A stretch of 9,091 bases of DNA from CAYPCH01 sp964409165 (GCA_964409165.1 CAYPCH010000140.1:1-9091); one strand, 5' to 3'; positions 1 through 5,572 are shown, counted from the first letter of the stretch. Program-made: numbers and translations. Notes: a model not told the origin generated them from the letters alone.

Positions 1-51
1 TGCATTAGTGGCAAAGAGCCCATAAATACTGTGGGAAAGTTGAGTAGATAA
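1..51 (+). CDS. possible 3' end of an upstream gene (partial)
   Basis: Frame 1 is open from the window edge to a TAA at 49-51 and would encode the C-terminal tail CISGKEPINTVGKLSR. The other two forward frames stop within the first 25 bases. The piece is too short to assign to a family. It lies 42 bases upstream of the next start codon on the same strand, so a shared transcript is possible, and no terminator is visible between them. A chance open frame of 16 codons cannot be excluded. Confidence 0.35.
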   Translation, partial: CISGKEPINTVGKLSR

Positions 52-93
52 GTTAAACTCCATATTAATTATTTGAAAATAGGGGTGGTTTGA

Positions 94-348
94 ATGGAAT
101 ACTTGAAAAATATGCTTCTGAGAGAATCTGTACGTTTTATTGAGATGTGCCAAATTTATGTTTTTAAAGGGAAGATATCCCTCGAAACCTATATATCTCT
201 TTCAAACATTAAGCTGGATTTTATTAAGGATGTACTGGTAACAGAAAAGAAAGACATGTTAATTGATAAAAAGTTTTCAAATAGAATTGCCAAGCTGATT
301 AAGGTTGATAATTTTATATATAGAATGCATAATAATGCAGTTGTCTGA
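94..348 (+). CDS. small hypothetical protein, 84 aa
   Basis: I do not recognise this protein. The ATG at 94 follows a purine-rich ribosome binding site AGGGGTGG (81-88) at 5-base spacing, and the frame ends at TGA 346-348 just before a clear terminator (372-398), so the gene looks real. The product is lysine-rich and probably mostly helical, with alternating hydrophobic and charged residues (for example LRESVRFIEMCQIYV at residues 9-23). It has no signal peptide, no convincing membrane segment and no zinc-binding cysteine pairs (one Cys, at 19). A weak sigma-A-like promoter may lie upstream (TTGAGT 40-45, TATTAA 63-68, 17-base spacer). Nothing in the neighbourhood assigns a role; the spore-coat-like gene downstream is separated by the terminator and about 400 bases. 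Confidence 0.6.
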   Translation: MEYLKNMLLRESVRFIEMCQIYVFKGKISLETYISLSNIKLDFIKDVLVTEKKDMLIDKKFSNRIAKLIKVDNFIYRMHNNAVV

Positions 349-371
349 TAACCACATCATTATGAAAGTAT

Positions 372-398
372 AAGGATTCTAAATCGGGATCCTTTTTT
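372..398 (+). terminator. rho-independent terminator of the 84-aa gene
   Basis: AAGGATTC (372-379) pairs with GGGATCCTT (386-394 region) through AAGGAT/ATCCTT plus one G-T and one C-G pair, with a 7-base loop and a run of six T (393-398). It starts 24 bases after the stop codon at 348. The dispersed repeat begins five bases after the T-run. Confidence 0.8.
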
Positions 399-402
399 GT
401 TA

Positions 403-530
403 GGGCTTCTTGGAGTGAAGCGAAAGAGGCAAAACTCCCGTACCCTCGATGGTACGAAATTTTGTTAAGCCATTTCCTGAAAGGAAATCCAGCAAAAAGG
501 TGAGGGACTCAATGTCCCGAAGCTTTTTAT
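403..530 (+). repeat. dispersed hairpin repeat, copy 1 (modules A-B-C)
   Basis: Three modules recur at 5216-5305 and 7160-7323. Module A (403-466) has a hairpin GCTTCTT (405-411)/AAGAGGC (424-430) around the loop GGAGTGAAGCGA, then a second stem CGTACC (439-444)/GGTACG (451-456) around CTCGAT, flanked by CAAAA/TTTTG. Module B (468-493) is AGCC, then ATTTCCT (472-478)/AGGAAAT (482-488) around GAA, then CCAGC. Module C (494-530) is a terminator-like hairpin: outer AAAAAG/CTTTTT and inner GGGAC (504-508)/GTCCC (514-518) around TCAAT. No coding capacity was seen. It directly follows the terminator T-run ending at 398. Confidence 0.75.
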
Positions 531-540
531 TGTCATAAAG

Positions 541-700
541 TCTATTCATTTGGTATGTATATTGCAATAAACATTTTACATTAACTTTGGATATTGCAAT
601 CTATAGAATAAAATTTCTATTCTATAGAGATTGACTTAAGAATATAATTATATGAATTGACTTATATGGTTTTATGAAATATGTAAAGTTCTTTGGAAAT
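541..700. other. inverted- and direct-repeat cluster upstream of the CotS-like gene
   Basis: No coding capacity was recognised here. The stretch has a 10-bp direct repeat ATATTGCAAT (559-568 and 591-600). It also has a perfect 10-bp inverted repeat CTATAGAATA (601-610)/TATTCTATAG (618-627) with a 7-base loop; outer CAAT (597-600)/ATTG (630-633) extend it past a 2-base bulge. A 9-bp direct repeat ATTGACTTA (630-638 and 656-664) follows. The second TTGACT (657-662) could be a -35 with a poor -10 (TATGTA 680-685, 17-base spacer), but no confident promoter or sporulation sigma site was found. The arrangement suggests an operator or structured leader for the gene at 754; this is inference. Confidence 0.5.
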
Positions 701-739
701 ATAGTTGGAAATATTTCACTCACTTTTTATCTAAAGTTT

Positions 740-744
740 GGAGG
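740..744 (+). promoter_or_regulatory. ribosome binding site of the CotS-like gene
   Basis: GGAGG lies 9 bases upstream of the ATG at 754 and fixes this start. Confidence 0.8.
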
Positions 745-753
745 TTACGAACC

Positions 754-1734
754 ATGCAGGAAATAGTAAAACAGATTTCCAGGAAATACGATTTTAATAT
801 CATCAATATTTATCCCTTGAGGGATTTATTTATTATTGAGAGTTCTTCAGGAAAAAAATACTTAAGAAATATAAAGCTTTCTCCTGAAAGAATAATGTTC
901 ATACATGGGGCAAAAGAGCACTTGTATGCCAATAGCTTCATAGACCTTGACAGATTTATATGTACAAGGGATGACTATCCGTTTATATGTATAGACGGTA
1001 TTTATTATACTGTTACAGAAGCTACAGAAGGGCGTGAATGTGACTTTGGCAAAAGGGAAGATGTCATAAAGGCATCAAAAGCACTTGCTAATTTGCACAT
1101 AGCTTCAAGAGGCTATATAACGCCTCTTCAGAGTATAGCAAGAGATGACCTTGGAAGACTGCCCTTCTATTTTTTAAAAAGACTTGATGAGATAAAGCGT
1201 ATAAAAAAAGTAGCACAGAGGGAAAAAGGAAAGTTTGATTATCTGATATTGGAGTATATAGACTATTTCTATGAACTAGGTGAAGATGCAATAAAAAGAT
1301 TGTATAACTCAAAGTACAATGATTTGGTGAAAAAAACCAGAAGAGAAGGTTTGTTTTGCCATCACGACTATACGCACAGTAATATAATATTTGATGGAAA
1401 CAAAACATCGGTTATAAACTTTAATTTTTGTAGTTTTGAATTGAAGGTTTATGATATTGCAAATCTTTTAAGAAGAAAAATGAGAAAGTGCAACTGGGAT
1501 TCAAAAGAAGCTAAAGTTATAATTGATTCTTACGCATCAATAGAACCAGTTTCGATGGACGAATTTATAATTATGAAAATTATTCTGCAATTCCCACAGA
1601 AGTTCTGGAGAGTGATAAACAAGTATTACAACAGCAGACGCACCTGGAGAGAAAAAAACTATTACTCAAGGATTTATGAAGCAATTGAAGAAATTGATTA
1701 CCACAAACGGTTTTTAGAAGAATTTGACCTATAA
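754..1734 (+). CDS. CotS-family spore coat protein, aminoglycoside-phosphotransferase-like fold, possible pseudokinase
   Basis: The 326-aa product has the layout of the CotS/CotI/YtaA spore-coat family, which shares the small-molecule kinase fold of aminoglycoside and choline kinases. The ATP-lobe lysine is probably K35 or K36 in SSGKKYLRN. The catalytic loop FCHHDYTHSN (201-210) keeps the HxDxxxxN pattern with D205 and N210. The following metal-binding motif, normally IDFD in this family, reads INFNF (221-225), so both aspartates are asparagines (N222, N224; codons AAC and AAT). VYDIANLLRR (232-241) matches the usual downstream YDLA helix. The length is near normal for the family and the frame is intact, so this is not decay by frameshift. 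Family members sit in the spore coat and mostly have unknown substrates. The substitutions suggest a structural rather than catalytic role, which is inference. The gene stands alone, convergent with fhs. Confidence 0.85.
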   Translation: MQEIVKQISRKYDFNIINIYPLRDLFIIESSSGKKYLRNIKLSPERIMFIHGAKEHLYANSFIDLDRFICTRDDYPFICIDGIYYTVTEATEGRECDFGKREDVIKASKALANLHIASRGYITPLQSIARDDLGRLPFYFLKRLDEIKRIKKVAQREKGKFDYLILEYIDYFYELGEDAIKRLYNSKYNDLVKKTRREGLFCHHDYTHSNIIFDGNKTSVINFNFCSFELKVYDIANLLRRKMRKCNWDSKEAKVIIDSYASIEPVSMDEFIIMKIILQFPQKFWRVINKYYNSRRTWREKNYYSRIYEAIEEIDYHKRFLEEFDL

Positions 1735-1866
1735 AATATTCAAGACCAGGGATTAAAAGAGAGGAATGATAAAATACAACTCAATTGCTATTTTCGTGAG
1801 AAAAGCTTTTTGAAGCCAAATAGTCATACGAAAAAGTAAAAGGAATATTTCACTCACTCCTTATTA
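1735..1866. other. convergent spacer between the CotS-like gene and fhs, weak terminator structures
   Basis: The spacer contains TTTTC (1791-1795)/GAAAA (1800-1804) closed by a GTGA tetraloop and followed by GCTTTTT, a weak plus-strand terminator candidate. The palindrome AAAAGCTTTT (1801-1810) and CTTTTT/AAAAAG arms (1806-1811 and 1832-1837 region) could serve either strand. No GC-rich terminator is visible for fhs. The motif AATATTTCACTCACT (1844-1858) also occurs at 710-724, on the other side of the CotS-like gene. Confidence 0.4.
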
Positions 1867-3537
1867 TTAAAATAAACCGCTTATAACCCCATCGGTGTCT
1901 ATATCTATTTTTTCTGCAGATGGAGTTTTAGGAAGTCCCGGCATTGTCATAATATCACCTGTTATTGCTACAATAAAGCCTGCACCGGCGGATAGTTTAA
2001 TTTCTCTTACAGTTATATCAAATTCATCGGGTCTTCCAAGCAATGAAGGGTTGTCCGATAAAGAGTATTGTGTTTTAGCCATACACACAGGATATGTTTC
2101 GAATCCCGTACCTTTCAACTTCTTAATTGCTTTATCGGCAGCTGGTGTATAAATTACACTTTTTGCTCCGTAGATTTCCCTGGCAATGGTTTCGATTTTC
2201 TGTTTTATGGAGGTATTCAATTCATAGAGTGGCTTAAATGCTGAGGGTTCTGTTTTTAAAAGCCTTATAAGCTTTTCTGCCAGTTCCTGACCGCCTTCCC
2301 CACCTTTTGCAAAAACCTCTGAGAATGCTACTTCAATATTCATATTCTTGCATCTTGTTTTAATATATTCTATCTCTTCATGCGTGTCGGTGTTAAAATG
2401 GTTTATGGCAACAATCACAGGCACATTAAACTTCCTAAGGTTTTCTATATGCTTTTCAAGGTTGACAAAGCCTTTTTTCAGGGCGTGAATATCTTCAATG
2501 CCCAACATATCTTTCTTAACACTACCGTTAAATTTCAAAGCTCTTATTGTTGCTACCAATACAACAGCATCCGGTTTTAGATTGGCATAACGGCATTTGA
2601 TGTTAAAGAATTTTTCAGCGCCCAAGTCGGCACCAAATCCTGCTTCCGTGATGCAGTAGTCGGCAAGTTTAAGCGCCAGTTTTGTAGCCATTATACTGTT
2701 GCATCCGTGTGCTATATTTGCGAATGGTCCGCCATGCATAAGAACCGGTGTATTTTCCAAGGTCTGAACAAGGTTCGGCTTTATTGCATCCTTCAGTAAC
2801 AGTGTCATAGCACCGTGTATTTTTAGATCTTTTGTAAATACTGGCTTTCCTTCTTTACTGTAACCTATTAAAATCCTCCCCAGACGTTCCTTCAAATCTG
2901 TGAGATTCTCAGATAGGCATAATATGGCCATGACTTCTGAAGCAACTGTTATTAAAAATCCATCCTCCCTAGGCATACCGTTTACTTTGCCGCCAAGACC
3001 GACTACGATATTCCTGAGAGCTCTGTCGTTCATATCCAGCGCTCTTTTCCATATAATCTGCCTAGGGTCTATATCAAGTTCATTTCCCTGATGTATATGA
3101 TTATCAATAGCAGCGGACAGTAAATTGTTTGCTGCTGTAATTGCATGCATATCGCCCGTAAAATGCAGGTTTATGTCCTCCATAGGAACAACCTGTGAGT
3201 ATCCTCCTCCAGCGGCACCGCCTTTAACTCCCATAACAGGACCTAGAGAAGGTTCCCTAAGGGCTATAATCGCTTTTTTGCCTATTCTGGCCATTGCCTG
3301 ACCAAGACCTACAGTCGTAGTAGTTTTTCCTTCTCCAGCAGGAGTAGGGTTTATTGCAGTAACAAGTATAAGTTTACCGTCCTTATTGTTTTTTACTCTT
3401 TTCCATAGGGTATCAGGAAGCTTGGCTTTATACTTTCCGTACAACTCCAGTTCATCCTCAAGTATTCCTAGTTCATCTGCAATTTTGTTAATTGGCTTCA
3501 TTTCACATGATTGTGCAATTTGAATATCTGTAAGCAC
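1867..3537 (-). CDS. fhs: formate-tetrahydrofolate ligase (10-formyl-THF synthetase)
   Basis: This cytoplasmic enzyme makes 10-formyltetrahydrofolate from formate, THF and ATP. It feeds purine synthesis and formyl-Met-tRNA, and the methyl branch of the Wood-Ljungdahl pathway where that pathway exists. The 556-aa length equals the family norm. Residues 65-73 (TPAGEGKTT) form the nucleotide-binding P-loop. Other family blocks include REPSLGPVMGVKGGAAGGGY (94-113), the LHFTGD segment near 124-129, the LMHGGPFANIAHGCNS block mid-protein and ITGDIMTMPGLPKTP near the end. I start it at GTG (3535-3537) because AGGGAGGT (minus strand, 3545-3552) lies 7 bases upstream and the protein then begins (M)LTDIQIAQ, as in homologues. 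The open frame continues to an ATG at 3687, but that would lie upstream of the promoter. It is transcribed alone, divergent from yabG. Confidence 0.97.
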   Translation of the reverse strand: MLTDIQIAQSCEMKPINKIADELGILEDELELYGKYKAKLPDTLWKRVKNNKDGKLILVTAINPTPAGEGKTTTTVGLGQAMARIGKKAIIALREPSLGPVMGVKGGAAGGGYSQVVPMEDINLHFTGDMHAITAANNLLSAAIDNHIHQGNELDIDPRQIIWKRALDMNDRALRNIVVGLGGKVNGMPREDGFLITVASEVMAILCLSENLTDLKERLGRILIGYSKEGKPVFTKDLKIHGAMTLLLKDAIKPNLVQTLENTPVLMHGGPFANIAHGCNSIMATKLALKLADYCITEAGFGADLGAEKFFNIKCRYANLKPDAVVLVATIRALKFNGSVKKDMLGIEDIHALKKGFVNLEKHIENLRKFNVPVIVAINHFNTDTHEEIEYIKTRCKNMNIEVAFSEVFAKGGEGGQELAEKLIRLLKTEPSAFKPLYELNTSIKQKIETIAREIYGAKSVIYTPAADKAIKKLKGTGFETYPVCMAKTQYSLSDNPSLLGRPDEFDITVREIKLSAGAGFIVAITGDIMTMPGLPKTPSAEKIDIDTDGVISGLF

Positions 3538-3628
3538 TTTTAATACCTCCCTTGGGACGACCTGCCAGTAGCCAGAAACATCTGTATTTTGTTTGTTGAT
3601 TTGTACCCTTATCATTTGCAATATATTT

Positions 3629-3656
3629 ATTATAACTCTATTTAAGCATTTTTCAA
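3629..3656 (-). promoter_or_regulatory. sigma-A promoter of fhs
   Basis: On the minus strand TTGAAA (3651-3656) and TATAAT (3629-3634) are separated by 16 bases. The predicted transcript starts near 3622 and gives a leader of roughly 85 bases before the GTG at 3537. I could not match this leader to any known riboswitch. Confidence 0.7.
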
Positions 3657-3679
3657 CAATAAAATTTGAATTTGTGCCA

Positions 3680-3795
3680 TATCGCATTCAATGTATATTA
3701 ATCACGAAAATAAATTTACATTGAAAAACTAATTTTCGTGATATTACACAGAGGAAATTGAAATGTGATATAAATTCTTTATCGCATTCAATGTA
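3680..3795. repeat. 16-bp direct repeat at 100-bp period enclosing interleaved inverted repeats
   Basis: TATCGCATTCAATGTA occurs at 3680-3695 and again at 3780-3795, exactly 100 bases apart. Inside are TTCAATGTA (3687-3695)/TACATTGAA (3717-3725) and ATCACGAAAAT (3701-3711)/ATTTTCGTGAT (3732-3742), both perfect. Their arms alternate (1L-2L-1R-2R), giving pseudoknot or mutually exclusive hairpin geometry. ATTGAAATGTGATA (from 3758) is also a near-perfect inverted partner of the second TATCGCATTCAAT (one bulge, one G-T). The block lies upstream of both the fhs and yabG promoters, so a DNA-level operator or a remnant of a small insertion is more likely than a leader RNA. This is inference. Confidence 0.7.
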
Positions 3796-3797
3796 GC

Positions 3798-3823
3798 ACA
3801 AAATTTATTAAACAACATATTAT
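3798..3823 (+). promoter_or_regulatory. sigma-K-like promoter of yabG
   Basis: AC (3798-3799) and CATATTAT (3816-3823) are 16 bases apart, resembling the sigma-K pattern AC - 16 - CATAnnnTA, with CATA intact and the last positions imperfect. In Bacillus subtilis yabG belongs to the late mother-cell sigma-K regulon, which supports the reading. The second TATCGCATTCAATGTA repeat abuts the -35. Sigma-E or sigma-G recognition (CATATTA) cannot be excluded. Confidence 0.45.
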
Positions 3824-3860
3824 GTATAGTAGGAACGATTTGTAAAAAGCAGGTGACATT

Positions 3861-4754
3861 ATGGGGGATTTAAAAATAGGAGACATAGTTGCAAGAAAAT
3901 CATATGGGTCTGATATATTATTTAAGGTTGTTGATATCGTAAAAGTTGGCAATAACAAAATAGCTATACTTAATGGACTTTGCTACAGACTTGAAGCTGA
4001 TGCGCCGGAATCAGACCTTATTGTACAGGAGGACTCACATGTAAGAGAGTATAGTGCACGTATTGCAAGTGCAGTTGATATGAAACTGAGAAGTGTGAGT
4101 GAATCAAATATGAGAAGTACGCACATGGGTTTACCAAAAAAAAAATTCTATCGCCATGATCGTGAAAGAAATACAAAAAAGTTTTCAAGACCAGGCAAGG
4201 TGTTGCATGTAGACAGCGATAGAGACTATCTTGCAACCTGTCTTGAGCAGTACAGTAAATTTGGCATAGAGGCTGTAGGTGCATATGTAAAAGAGAAGGA
4301 TCAACCTTTAAGAATATTTGATTTGCTAAAGAAGCATAAGCCGGACATTCTTGTGTTGACAGGACATGACGGGTTTGTAAAGGATAAGAAAAGCATTCTT
4401 AATCCTGACAATTATAGAAACTCAAAATATTACATAGAGGCTGTAAAAGAAGCAAGACGGTATGAGGGAAACCTCGACAGTCTTATTATATTTGCAGGTG
4501 CATGCCAGTCAATGTATAATCAAATTATTGAAGCTGGTGCAAATTATGCAAGCTCGCCTTATAGGGTATTGATCCATGCATTGGATCCTGTATTTATATG
4601 CCAAAAGGTTGCGTTTACAGGCATAAATAGTGTTCTGGCTCCGCAATTGGTTATCGAGAAAACCATAACAGGTTATAAAGGTATTGGAGGTGTAGAAACT
4701 CGCGGGAAATATAGAGATGGATATCCTATGGAGCCTTACGGCGATAAAAACTGA
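3861..4754 (+). CDS. yabG: YabG sporulation-specific cysteine protease
   Basis: YabG is a mother-cell protease that trims spore coat and cortex proteins (SafA and SpoIVA in Bacillus; CspBA and SleC processing in C. difficile). At 297 aa it is close to the usual length. The N-terminal segment MGDLKIGDIVARKSYGSD is typical of the family, followed by a basic linker (about 85-112, rich in Lys/Arg). A Rossmann-like region runs from VLHVDSD (114-120). LTGHDG (166-171) and FAGACQS (211-217) supply the likely catalytic His169 and Cys215, in a spacing like clan CD proteases; a Cys and a His at similar positions are reported as essential in C. difficile YabG. The start is supported by AGGTGA (3851-3856), 4 bases before the ATG. 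No terminator separates it from veg, whose first promoter begins 11 bases after the stop, so read-through is possible. Confidence 0.95.
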   Translation: MGDLKIGDIVARKSYGSDILFKVVDIVKVGNNKIAILNGLCYRLEADAPESDLIVQEDSHVREYSARIASAVDMKLRSVSESNMRSTHMGLPKKKFYRHDRERNTKKFSRPGKVLHVDSDRDYLATCLEQYSKFGIEAVGAYVKEKDQPLRIFDLLKKHKPDILVLTGHDGFVKDKKSILNPDNYRNSKYYIEAVKEARRYEGNLDSLIIFAGACQSMYNQIIEAGANYASSPYRVLIHALDPVFICQKVAFTGINSVLAPQLVIEKTITGYKGIGGVETRGKYRDGYPMEPYGDKN

Positions 4755-4764
4755 AAAAAAAAGC

Positions 4765-4794
4765 TTGACACAAACAAATTTTCCTTGTTATAAT
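4765..4794 (+). promoter_or_regulatory. veg promoter P1 (sigma-A, consensus, extended -10)
   Basis: TTGACA (4765-4770) and TATAAT (4789-4794) are both perfect hexamers, with an 18-base spacer. TG at 4786-4787 gives an extended -10 (TGtTATAAT). The predicted start is near 4801, inside the T-run ahead of P2. Confidence 0.88.
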
Positions 4795-4804
4795 ATATAT
4801 TTTT

Positions 4805-4833
4805 TTGACAAGTACTCCTTTATGTGATATAAT
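4805..4833 (+). promoter_or_regulatory. veg promoter P2 (sigma-A, perfect consensus, extended -10)
   Basis: TTGACA (4805-4810) and TATAAT (4828-4833) are perfect, with the optimal 17-base spacer and TG at 4825-4826 (TGaTATAAT). The predicted start is near 4840. In Bacillus subtilis veg is also preceded by very strong tandem vegetative promoters, so this arrangement is shared across distant Firmicutes. Confidence 0.93.
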
Positions 4834-4834
4834 G

Positions 4835-4855
4835 ACCTCAAACAGAAGATGAGGT
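4835..4855 (+). promoter_or_regulatory. hairpin covering the veg ribosome binding site
   Basis: ACCTCA (4835-4840) is the exact complement of TGAGGT (4850-4855), which contains most of the veg ribosome binding site GAGGTGA (4851-4857). The loop is 9 bases. Transcripts from P1 would carry both arms, whereas those from P2 should start at about the end of the left arm and lack it. A translational effect is inference. Confidence 0.4.
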
Positions 4856-4864
4856 GATTCAATA

Positions 4865-5128
4865 ATGGAGAAAAGCAGCCTGTTTCAGATTAAAAAAGAT
4901 ATAGAAACCTGTGTTGGGCAGAAGATACAGCTAAAAGCCAATAAAGGTAGGAAAAAGGCTTTTATTAAAGAGGGAATACTTGAAAACACCTATCCTAGCA
5001 TCTTCATAGTAAAATTTGAAAATGATTATGAGGCTACGAGGAGAGTATCTTACAGTTATACGGATATTTTAACTAAGGCTGTAGAAATAGTCGTATGTAA
5101 AGATAACAGAAAGATACAGGTAAGTTAA
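4865..5128 (+). CDS. veg: Veg family protein
   Basis: The 87-aa product matches the small, highly expressed Veg family (DUF1021) of Firmicutes, usually about 80-90 aa. Visible hallmarks are the N-terminal helix SLFQIKKDIETCVGQKI (5-21), the basic segment LKANKGRKKAFIKEGILENT (23-42), and the beta-rich FIVKF...RVSYSYTDILTK core (about 47-71), an Sm-like small barrel by family resemblance. In B. subtilis Veg stimulates biofilm matrix genes by acting on the SinR pathway; its biochemical role in clostridia is not established. The ATG at 4865 follows GAGGTGA (4851-4857) at 7 bases. Two tandem consensus promoters drive it and a strong terminator follows, so it can be a stand-alone, heavily transcribed unit in vegetative cells, despite lying between two sporulation genes. 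Confidence 0.93.
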   Translation: MEKSSLFQIKKDIETCVGQKIQLKANKGRKKAFIKEGILENTYPSIFIVKFENDYEATRRVSYSYTDILTKAVEIVVCKDNRKIQVS

Positions 5129-5174
5129 GGTGCTAAATGTATAGAGGAAAAAAAATTAATTTTAAGACTAAATA

Positions 5175-5210
5175 AAAAAACAGGAATATTTATTATTATT
5201 CCTGTTTTTT
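5175..5210 (+). terminator. rho-independent terminator of veg
   Basis: A perfect 14-bp stem AAAAAACAGGAATA (5175-5188)/TATTCCTGTTTTTT (5197-5210) with an 8-base AT loop ends in a T-run. It lies 47 bases after the veg stop. The A-run on the left could let it act on the opposite strand as well. Confidence 0.92.
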
Positions 5211-5215
5211 TATTT

Positions 5216-5305
5216 GAGCCATTTCCTGAAAGGAAATCTGGCAAAACGCAAGGGATACGGTGGGTGCTCAATTTGATTAGACCTTTTGGAGTGAAATGGA
5301 ACAGG
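5216..5305 (+). repeat. dispersed hairpin repeat, copy 2 (modules B - degenerate C - A)
   Basis: It begins 5 bases after the veg terminator. Module B (5216-5246) has GCC, ATTTCCT (5221-5227)/AGGAAAT (5231-5237) around GAA, then CTGGC and AAAA, nearly identical to the other copies. The middle (about 5247-5280) is degraded but keeps GGTGCTCAATTT, resembling the GTGACTCAATGTC core of module C. Module A is reduced to its first hairpin: CCTTTT (5282-5287) against AACAGG (5300-5305) with one mismatch, around the conserved loop GGAGTGAAATGG. The second A stem is absent. Confidence 0.65.
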
Positions 5306-5556
5306 AAATCACAAATGCTAAAATTTTTTTATTCTTTAAAAGAATATTTCTTTGGTCTTGCCAATATATATTACTAAGCAGCAATGCGCCTTGAGAAGTA
5401 GAACAGTAAATTTATATCAGCCCGGTATGTAGACAAATGCAATTATAGTATTAAAAGGCTACTATCGGTTTGAAATTACAGTTCTTCGTCTCTAGGATGT
5501 AATACTAATTATCCTAGGTGTTTAGTGAATGAATATGTTCAAGTAATATTTTTATC
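5306..5556. other. spacer upstream of sipL with two small inverted repeats
   Basis: No gene was recognised. TATTCTT (5330-5336)/AAGAATA (5340-5346) forms a tight AT hairpin. CTAGGAT (5492-5498)/ATCCTAG (5511-5517) is a perfect 7-bp inverted repeat with a 12-base AT loop, 40 bases upstream of the sipL ribosome binding site. I looked for a sigma-E-type promoter (expected from sipL regulation in C. difficile) and found no convincing match. The promoter of sipL is therefore unassigned. Confidence 0.4.
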
Positions 5557-5572
5557 AGAGGAGGATTTAAAA

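Noticed and set aside
403..530. c-di-GMP riboswitch or CRISPR-like origin for the repeat
   Set aside because: The GEMM riboswitch core is not present, and there are no regularly spaced identical repeats with unique spacers.
631..685. Sigma-A promoters from the two TTGACT boxes upstream of the CotS-like gene
   Set aside because: Neither box has a good -10 at 16-18 bases; TATGTA at 680-685 is too weak to call.
3538..3628. Possible THF or other riboswitch in the fhs leader
   Set aside because: I could not match conserved core sequences of known folate-responsive riboswitches; only short weak pairings (for example TCCC/GGGA next to the ribosome binding site) are visible.
1790..3741. Shared ATTTTCGTGA at 1790-1799 and 3732-3741
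   Set aside because: A 10-bp AT-rich match without further context can be chance; only the second copy is part of a convincing inverted repeat.
5137..5175. 12-codon micro-ORF (MYRGKKINFKTK) between veg and its terminator, with AAGG upstream
   Set aside because: Too short to separate from chance in AT-rich DNA; no repeat, conservation or partner gene supports it.
5525..5572. Upstream in-frame ATG extension of sipL by 16 residues
   Set aside because: No ribosome binding site precedes 5525, while AGAGGAGG sits at ideal spacing before 5573, and the extension does not look like the family N-terminus.
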